From NCBI GenBank assembly GCA_021199405.1, contig JAJQID010000245.1, positions 1-9,243 of the forward strand: a stretch of 9,243 nucleotides of DNA. Reading direction: 5' to 3'. The stretch comes from Lachnospiraceae bacterium. GTDB lineage: Bacteria > Bacillota > Clostridia > Lachnospirales > Lachnospiraceae. A model generated the notes under the pieces. That model saw only the letters and a program-made list of their open reading frames with translations, was not told where the DNA came from and searched no databases. The position numbers were made by a program, and so were the translations under genes. Positions 4,547 to 9,243 of the stretch are shown here, piece after piece. How positions within the stretch are numbered: position 1 is the first letter of the stretch; every line of letters begins with the position of its first letter.

Positions 4547-6859
4547 ATGTTTGATCTGACATTTGAAAAATTATACCGTTACCCCAGAGTCTCCGAACCC
4601 TGCTTTATCGGATTGCCGGTGAAAAAGGGCAGGCTGACTTCAGCAGAGAACGTCCGCGTGTATCAGGATGGAAAGCCGGTTCCGGTGCAGGCCAGGGCGA
4701 CCGCCAGACATCCGGATGGAAGTGTCCGTTATATTTTTATCCGCTTCCTGGCGGATCTGAACGCCAATGCAAAGACACTTTTGCAGTGTGATCTTGAAAA
4801 TTCAGCGCCACTGGATGACGAAACGGTGAAGATTTCTACGGAAATGAGGGCTGTGAAGGATGTGGACGGCGTCTGTGTGGATACTGGAAAGCTGAGATTT
4901 CAGGTGGCTGATAATAGCACTCATCTTTTTACCTACTTGGAGGATTCCCGCTGCCGTTATGAGGCGGAGCAGTTTGAGGGGCCTTTCCTGATGACCGGAG
5001 ATGAAAAATATGGAATAAGCCTGGAAAAATGGAGCATTATGGAATCCGGACCGGTGTGTGTCAGGCTGAGGGCAAAAGGGCGCTGCACGGGCAGTCGGGA
5101 TGTTCGCTTTGAAGCGGGTATTACAGCCTACACAGGGAAGGAATGGCTGGAGGTGTCCTTCCGACTGATAAATACCACAGAGGAAGCGCTGTCCGTAGAG
5201 GGACTTTCTTTTGGCATTAAGGCGGAGAGGAATGCGGTGCTGGATTATGGCCTGGATCTGGAGAAGGAGGATTTTGATTTCTCAGGTATCCGGGAAATGC
5301 CGGCCATGGAGGAAAAATTTCCTGTCTCAGAGGGACGGTATCTTTCGGGAAATTCCAATTATAAAACCCATTTCAGTATTGCCGGAGGAGAGGAAAGCGT
5401 ACAGAGAATCGCCCGGTCATCCATGATTTTAAAGGAGGGAAATGAGCATTTTTCCGAGGTGCTCTATGGCACCTTTCTGGCGGACCGGACCACGGCGGAG
5501 GATGGAATCTGTGCCACTGTTTTTCAGGCGCAGCAAAATTATCCCAAGGCGGTGAAGGCGGACAAAACCGGACTGATGGTTATGCTGGTGCCCCAGGGTG
5601 TGGGCGATGTGGTGATGCAGAGCGGCATGAGCCGGGAACAGAGATTTTTACTTCATTTTCATGACCCTCAGATGTCCATGGTGGATATTGAGGATCGCAG
5701 TCTGATTTACCAGATGCCTGACAGGCCGATGGTGGATCCTGCTGTATTTGCAGAGGCGGACGTGATGCAGCCTGTGTTTGTGGAGCCGGAATTGCAGGAT
5801 GATGATGTGGAGATTGCTCTGACCAACAGGGCGGACAGTCATGCCCGCTGCTTTGGTATGCTGAACTGGGGGGATGCGCCGGATCCGGGCTATACATCTC
5901 AGAACAGAGGAAAGGGCAAGCCGGTCTGGACCAACAACGAGTACGATTATCCTCACGCCTGTTTTCTGTCCTATGCCCGCACCGGGATTCGCAGATTTCT
6001 GGATTACGGCCTTGTGGCGGCAGAGCACTGGATGGATGTGGATGTGTGTCATTACAGTAAGGACCCTCTGCTTTACGGCGGCCAGTGGGAGCACACCAGA
6101 CAGCATGTGGTATACGGCACCATTGTGCCCAGTCACTCCTGGGTGGAGGGACTTCTGGATTATTATCACTTTACGGGAAATGAGCGGGCATACGAGACCG
6201 CTGTGGGCATCGGGGAGAATGTGATGCGTCTGCTGGAAACGGATACCTATCGGGTCGCCGGGGAGAGCAATGCCAGGGAGACGGGCTGGGCACTGCGTAC
6301 CTTTACCGCCCTCTATGTGGAGACGGGAGAGGAAAGGTGGCTGGAGAAGGCAGACTGGATTATCGGCCATTTCAGGGCGTGGGAACAGGAGTATGGCGCG
6401 CTGCTGGCGCCATATACGGACAATACTCTGGTGCGCACCGGTTTTATGATCGCTGTGGCGGTGGGGTCACTGATGCGGTATTATCGGGTGTTTCCGGGGG
6501 AAGAGTTAAAAAGGCTGATTCTGTCAGCGGTGGACGACCTATACGATAATTGTCGGCTGCCCAATGGCCTGTTTTATTATAAAGAGCTTCCCAGCTTAAA
6601 CCGTAATGGCAAAAATACCCTGTTGTTGGAGGCTATGTGCATTGGTTTTGAGCTGACCGGGGATCTGAAGTATCTGGAGGCCGGTAAAAAGACCTTTCTC
6701 AGAGAGATTCGCTCGGAAGGACGAGGCAGCTTTGTGGGCAATAAAACAGTCATTGATGACGCCCTGATTTTCGCCGGGGATGGCACCAAGGGCTTTGCCC
6801 AGAGCTTTCTGCCGCTTTGTACCTATTATAAGATGGCAAGGGAGCAGTGGTTGATCTGA
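4547..6859 (+). CDS. PcRGLX/YetA-like protein (exo-rhamnogalacturonan lyase-like)
   Basis: 770 residues, near the family's usual size. The N-terminus (about 1-95) fits the RIFT-barrel domain of the PcRGLX/YetA family: GLPVKKGRLTSAENVRVYQ, then PVPVQARATARHPDGSVRYIF. A beta-rich middle follows (about 100-400). The C-terminal part (about 420-760) resembles the alpha/alpha toroid of the family: WGDAPDPGY, then WTNNEYD (461-467), DVDVCHY (497-503) and QWEHTRQH (513-520), with later repeated helices. PcRGLX, a founding member of polysaccharide lyase family 26, removes unsaturated galacturonyl-rhamnose units from rhamnogalacturonan I; Bacillus YetA is uncharacterised. No signal peptide or membrane helix is present, so it should act inside the cell on imported oligosaccharides. 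Unusually, no transporter, regulator or other pectin gene is adjacent. GAGGGA at 4535-4540 precedes the ATG. The substrate is unknown; other uronate-containing glycans are possible. Confidence 0.82.
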   Translation: MFDLTFEKLYRYPRVSEPCFIGLPVKKGRLTSAENVRVYQDGKPVPVQARATARHPDGSVRYIFIRFLADLNANAKTLLQCDLENSAPLDDETVKISTEMRAVKDVDGVCVDTGKLRFQVADNSTHLFTYLEDSRCRYEAEQFEGPFLMTGDEKYGISLEKWSIMESGPVCVRLRAKGRCTGSRDVRFEAGITAYTGKEWLEVSFRLINTTEEALSVEGLSFGIKAERNAVLDYGLDLEKEDFDFSGIREMPAMEEKFPVSEGRYLSGNSNYKTHFSIAGGEESVQRIARSSMILKEGNEHFSEVLYGTFLADRTTAEDGICATVFQAQQNYPKAVKADKTGLMVMLVPQGVGDVVMQSGMSREQRFLLHFHDPQMSMVDIEDRSLIYQMPDRPMVDPAVFAEADVMQPVFVEPELQDDDVEIALTNRADSHARCFGMLNWGDAPDPGYTSQNRGKGKPVWTNNEYDYPHACFLSYARTGIRRFLDYGLVAAEHWMDVDVCHYSKDPLLYGGQWEHTRQHVVYGTIVPSHSWVEGLLDYYHFTGNERAYETAVGIGENVMRLLETDTYRVAGESNARETGWALRTFTALYVETGEERWLEKADWIIGHFRAWEQEYGALLAPYTDNTLVRTGFMIAVAVGSLMRYYRVFPGEELKRLILSAVDDLYDNCRLPNGLFYYKELPSLNRNGKNTLLLEAMCIGFELTGDLKYLEAGKKTFLREIRSEGRGSFVGNKTVIDDALIFAGDGTKGFAQSFLPLCTYYKMAREQWLI

Positions 6860-6883
6860 AGGACGGGAATAGTCATATTTGTG

Positions 6884-6912
6884 TGTACAAAAGCCACATT
6901 TTATGCTAAGAT
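6884..6912 (+). promoter_or_regulatory. Predicted promoter of rluF with extended -10
   Basis: TGTACA (6884-6889), a 17-base spacer and TAAGAT (6907-6912), with TGC at 6904-6906 giving an extended -10. The predicted start near 6919 lies downstream of the in-frame GTG at 6881, which supports the ATG at 6944 as the true start. Confidence 0.7.
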
Positions 6913-6933
6913 AGCTTTCGTGCGGACAGGAAA

Positions 6934-6938
6934 GGGAG
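6934..6938 (+). promoter_or_regulatory. Ribosome binding site that fixes the rluF start
   Basis: GGGAG lies five bases before ATG 6944. The alternative GTG at 6881 has no Shine-Dalgarno and lies inside the predicted promoter. Confidence 0.7.
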
Positions 6939-6943
6939 CGGGA

Positions 6944-7663
6944 ATGGCTGAGGGAATTCGACTAAATAAATACCTGGCTCAGGCCGGTATCTGCTCCAGA
7001 AGGCAGGCAGACGGTTATATTGAGGCCGGACGGGTATGGGTCAATGGAAGACCGGGTACAGCAGGTCAGCTGGTCGCTTCCGCAGACGAGGTGATGCTGG
7101 ACGGCCGGAGTCTTGCGCCTTTGAATGAAAAAACGGTGCTTGCCTGGTATAAACCGGTGGGCGTCACCTGCACGGAAAAAGACAGCCACGCGGAGAAGAC
7201 AATCGGGGACGTTTTTTCCTATCCTGTTCGTCTGACCTACGCGGGCAGACTGGACAGGGACAGCGAAGGGCTGTTGCTTCTCACAAACGACGGAGATCTG
7301 ATCCAGGAGTTGATGCATGGATCGTCAGGGCATGAAAAGGAATATGTGGTGAAGGTGGACAGAGAAATCACAGATGATTTTCTGAAAGCCATGTCAAAGG
7401 GAATTTATTTAAAGGAATTATTGCGGACCACAAAGCCCTGTGAGGTGACCCGGGAGGGAAAATATACCTTCCGCATTATCCTGACACAGGGACTGAACCG
7501 CCAGATTCGCCGTATGTGCGCCGCGCTTGGCTTTCAGGTGAAGAGGATAAAGAGAGTTCGTGTGGCCAATATTCTGTTAAAGGATTTAAAGCCGGGGCAA
7601 TACCGTGAAATCACGGGAAAAGAGAGGGAGACTCTTTATGGCCTGGTACAGTCTCTGGAGTAA
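6944..7663 (+). CDS. rluF: 23S rRNA pseudouridine synthase, RluF type
   Basis: 239 residues. An S4 RNA-binding domain lies at about 4-50 (IRLNKYLAQAGICSRRQAD, then VWVNG). It is followed by a RsuA/RluB/E/F-type catalytic domain. The motif AGRLDRDSEGLLLLTNDGDL puts the catalytic Asp at residue 104. Downstream, HEKEYVVKVDREITDDF, KAMSKG and LTQGLNRQIRRMCAALGF, followed by VKRIKRVRV, match RluF better than RluB or RsuA; Escherichia coli RluF isomerises U2604 (and U2605) of 23S rRNA. The length equals a core RluF without the basic C-terminal tail of the E. coli protein. The exact target in this organism is inferred by homology only. No clear terminator separates it from the upstream PcRGLX-like gene, so some readthrough is possible, but it has its own promoter. 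ligA follows after 79 bases and may be cotranscribed. Confidence 0.9.
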   Translation: MAEGIRLNKYLAQAGICSRRQADGYIEAGRVWVNGRPGTAGQLVASADEVMLDGRSLAPLNEKTVLAWYKPVGVTCTEKDSHAEKTIGDVFSYPVRLTYAGRLDRDSEGLLLLTNDGDLIQELMHGSSGHEKEYVVKVDREITDDFLKAMSKGIYLKELLRTTKPCEVTREGKYTFRIILTQGLNRQIRRMCAALGFQVKRIKRVRVANILLKDLKPGQYREITGKERETLYGLVQSLE

Positions 7664-7742
7664 GGACTTTTTTTATAACAGGCGACAAATGAATTAGTTG
7701 TTTGCAGTAAGTCCTCTGGGGAAATGCAGTAATGGGGGAATT

Positions 7743-9243
7743 ATGACAGATAAAGAGAGGATGCTTGAGCTTCATCAGATTCTGAAGGAGGCCAGCCGGG
7801 CCTATTACGCGGAAGACAGGGAGCTCATGTCCAACCTTGAGTATGACAGGTTATATGATGAGCTGGTGGAGCTGGAGCGAAAGACCGGCATTGTTATGGC
7901 TGGCAGTCCTACTCAGACGGTGGGCTACAGCGCGGTGGAGGAGCTGCCGAAGGAGGCTCACGAGCGCCCCATGCTTTCTTTGAGTAAGACCAAGGAGGTC
8001 TCTCAGCTGCAAAGCTTCCTGGCGGACAAAAAGGGGCTGTTGAGCTGGAAGCTGGATGGTCTGACGATCGTTCTGACCTATGAGAACGGGCAGCTTTTAA
8101 AGGCGGTAACCAGGGGCAATGGAGAGATTGGAGAGGTTATCACGGATAATGCCCGGACCTTTATTAATCTTCCCATGCGCATCCCTTATGAGGGAAGGCT
8201 GATCCTGCGGGGAGAGGCTGTTATCACCTACAGTGACTTTCAGGCAATCAATGACTCTATCGCGGAGGAAAGCCTGAAGTATAAAAATCCCAGGAATCTG
8301 TGCTCCGGCTCTGTGCGGCAGCTTAACAGTGCGGTCACAGCGCAGAGAAGAGTCCGGCTGATTGCGTTTACCCTGGTGCAGTGTGAGGGAAAGGCATTTG
8401 CCACAAGACAGGAACAGATGGAATTTCTGGCTTCCCAGGGATTTGAGACAGTGGAATACAGGAAGGTTACCGGGGAGACCATAGCGGAGGCAGTGCGCTT
8501 TTTTTCTCAGAAGATAGAAAGCTTTGATGTACCGAGCGATGGCCTGGTGCTGTGCTATGATGATATCGCTTACGGGGAGAGCCTGGGCAGAACCAGCAAA
8601 TTTCCCAGAGATTCCATGGCATTTAAATGGACGGATGAGGAGAAGGATACCACCCTGCTTCAGATCGAATGGTCTGCCAGCAGGACAGGGCTTATCAACC
8701 CGGTGGCTGTTTTTGAACCGGTGGAGCTGGAGGGCACCACGGTCAGCCGTGCCAGCGTCCACAATGTCAGCATTGTCAGGGAGCTAAAGCTGGGCATCGG
8801 GGATACCATCCGGGTTTACAAGGCCAATATGATCATTCCGCAGATTGCGGAAAACCTGACCTGCTCCGACACACTTGAAATTCCGGGGAAATGTCCGGTA
8901 TGCGGGGAAAGAACGGAGATGAAAAGCGTCAGGGAAGGGCAGTTTTTATACTGTACCAATCCGGAATGCCCCGCCAAAAAGATCAAGTCCTTTACTCTGT
9001 TTGTCAGCAGGGACGCCATGAATATCGACGGCATGAGCGAGGCTACGCTGGAGAAGTTCATAGCCGCGGGTTTTCTGCATAAATTTCAGGATCTGTATCA
9101 TCTGGACAGATACCGGGATGAGATTATTTCCATGGAAGGCTTTGGCCGGAAGAGCTGCGATAATCTGCTGCGGGCAGTGGAACAATCCCGGACAACGACC
9201 CTGGCGAAGCTGATTTATGCACTGGGTATAGCGGGCATCGGTC
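7743..9243 (+). CDS. ligA: NAD-dependent DNA ligase, divergent type, 3' end beyond window
   Basis: 500 codons are present and the frame is open to the window edge; full LigA is about 650-670 residues. It seals nicks in duplex DNA using NAD+. Domain Ia: residues 16-50, with YY (21-22) and N31..Y34 D35. Adenylation domain: catalytic Lys103 in SWKLDGLT, Glu158 in RGEA, Arg184 in NPRN, Arg192 in GSVRQL, and Lys295 in AFKW. OB fold: SRTGLINPVAVFEPV, then VSRASVHN. A four-Cys zinc finger uses C384, C387, C404 and C409. Helix-hairpin-helix repeats then start; the BRCT domain would lie outside. Compared with E. coli LigA, several nucleotide-contact positions differ: Glu113 becomes Ser101, Lys290 becomes Cys271, His23 becomes Tyr22 and Asp32 becomes Asn31. 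I recall the same SWKxDG form in other Lachnospiraceae. The start follows GGGGGA at 7734-7739. Confidence 0.93.
   Translation, partial: MTDKERMLELHQILKEASRAYYAEDRELMSNLEYDRLYDELVELERKTGIVMAGSPTQTVGYSAVEELPKEAHERPMLSLSKTKEVSQLQSFLADKKGLLSWKLDGLTIVLTYENGQLLKAVTRGNGEIGEVITDNARTFINLPMRIPYEGRLILRGEAVITYSDFQAINDSIAEESLKYKNPRNLCSGSVRQLNSAVTAQRRVRLIAFTLVQCEGKAFATRQEQMEFLASQGFETVEYRKVTGETIAEAVRFFSQKIESFDVPSDGLVLCYDDIAYGESLGRTSKFPRDSMAFKWTDEEKDTTLLQIEWSASRTGLINPVAVFEPVELEGTTVSRASVHNVSIVRELKLGIGDTIRVYKANMIIPQIAENLTCSDTLEIPGKCPVCGERTEMKSVREGQFLYCTNPECPAKKIKSFTLFVSRDAMNIDGMSEATLEKFIAAGFLHKFQDLYHLDRYRDEIISMEGFGRKSCDNLLRAVEQSRTTTLAKLIYALGIAGIG

Noticed and set aside
5648..6370. Minus-strand open frame of 240 codons
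   Set aside because: It lies opposite the PcRGLX-like gene; the translation is rich in His, Pro and Arg, typical of antisense to a coding region.
7663..7715. AGGACTT / AAGTCCT inverted repeat between rluF and ligA, with a T run at 7668-7674
   Set aside because: The T run lies next to the left arm, not after the right arm, and the loop is 39 bases. It is not a normal terminator and is short enough to be chance.
8097..8762. Minus-strand open frame of 221 codons
   Set aside because: It lies entirely opposite ligA, whose protein is unambiguous. It has no ribosome binding site and its translation shows no recognisable domain.

Overview
The window looks like chromosomal DNA from a low-to-mid GC Firmicute, most likely a Lachnospiraceae-type Clostridium relative. 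The grounds are strong AGGAGG-type ribosome binding sites, sigma-A-like promoters with 17-bp spacers, a tRNA gene without an encoded CCA end, a DUF5688 protein (a family I associate with Lachnospiraceae), and a LigA of a divergent type I also associate with that family. All genes read on the plus strand. I see no insertion sequence, integrase, phage gene or CRISPR array; this is mainly a housekeeping region with a few accessory genes.

Layout. (1) Bases 1-1230 hold the end of aroE, then aroK and aroQ, three consecutive shikimate-pathway steps in one compact operon. (2) Bases 1231-2010 hold efp (elongation factor P) with its own promoter and a clear intrinsic terminator. (3) Bases 2098-3009 encode a DUF5688 protein of unknown function. 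(4) Bases 3048-4480 hold a strong promoter, tRNA-Arg(CCG), and an anchored protein with two SH3b domains; the only terminator is at the far end, so tRNA and mRNA probably share a transcript. (5) Bases 4483-6859 hold a promoter and a 770-residue PcRGLX/YetA-like (exo-rhamnogalacturonan-lyase-like) protein with no export signal. (6) Bases 6884-7663 hold a promoter and an RluF-type 23S rRNA pseudouridine synthase. (7) Bases 7743-9243 hold the first 500 codons of an NAD-dependent DNA ligase, cut by the window edge.

AroQ makes 3-dehydroshikimate, AroE reduces it to shikimate and AroK phosphorylates it. EF-P, tRNA-Arg and RluF all serve translation, and LigA serves replication and repair. The DUF5688, SH3b and PcRGLX-like proteins are the accessory part.

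I did not find a clearly new multi-gene system. The signals most worth checking are a 12-bp stem that would clamp the leader of the pre-tRNA to its trailer, the tRNA-mRNA dicistron, the substituted nucleotide-binding residues of the ligase, an orphan cytoplasmic lyase-like enzyme, and three helically spaced AAACCCRTG repeats before efp.
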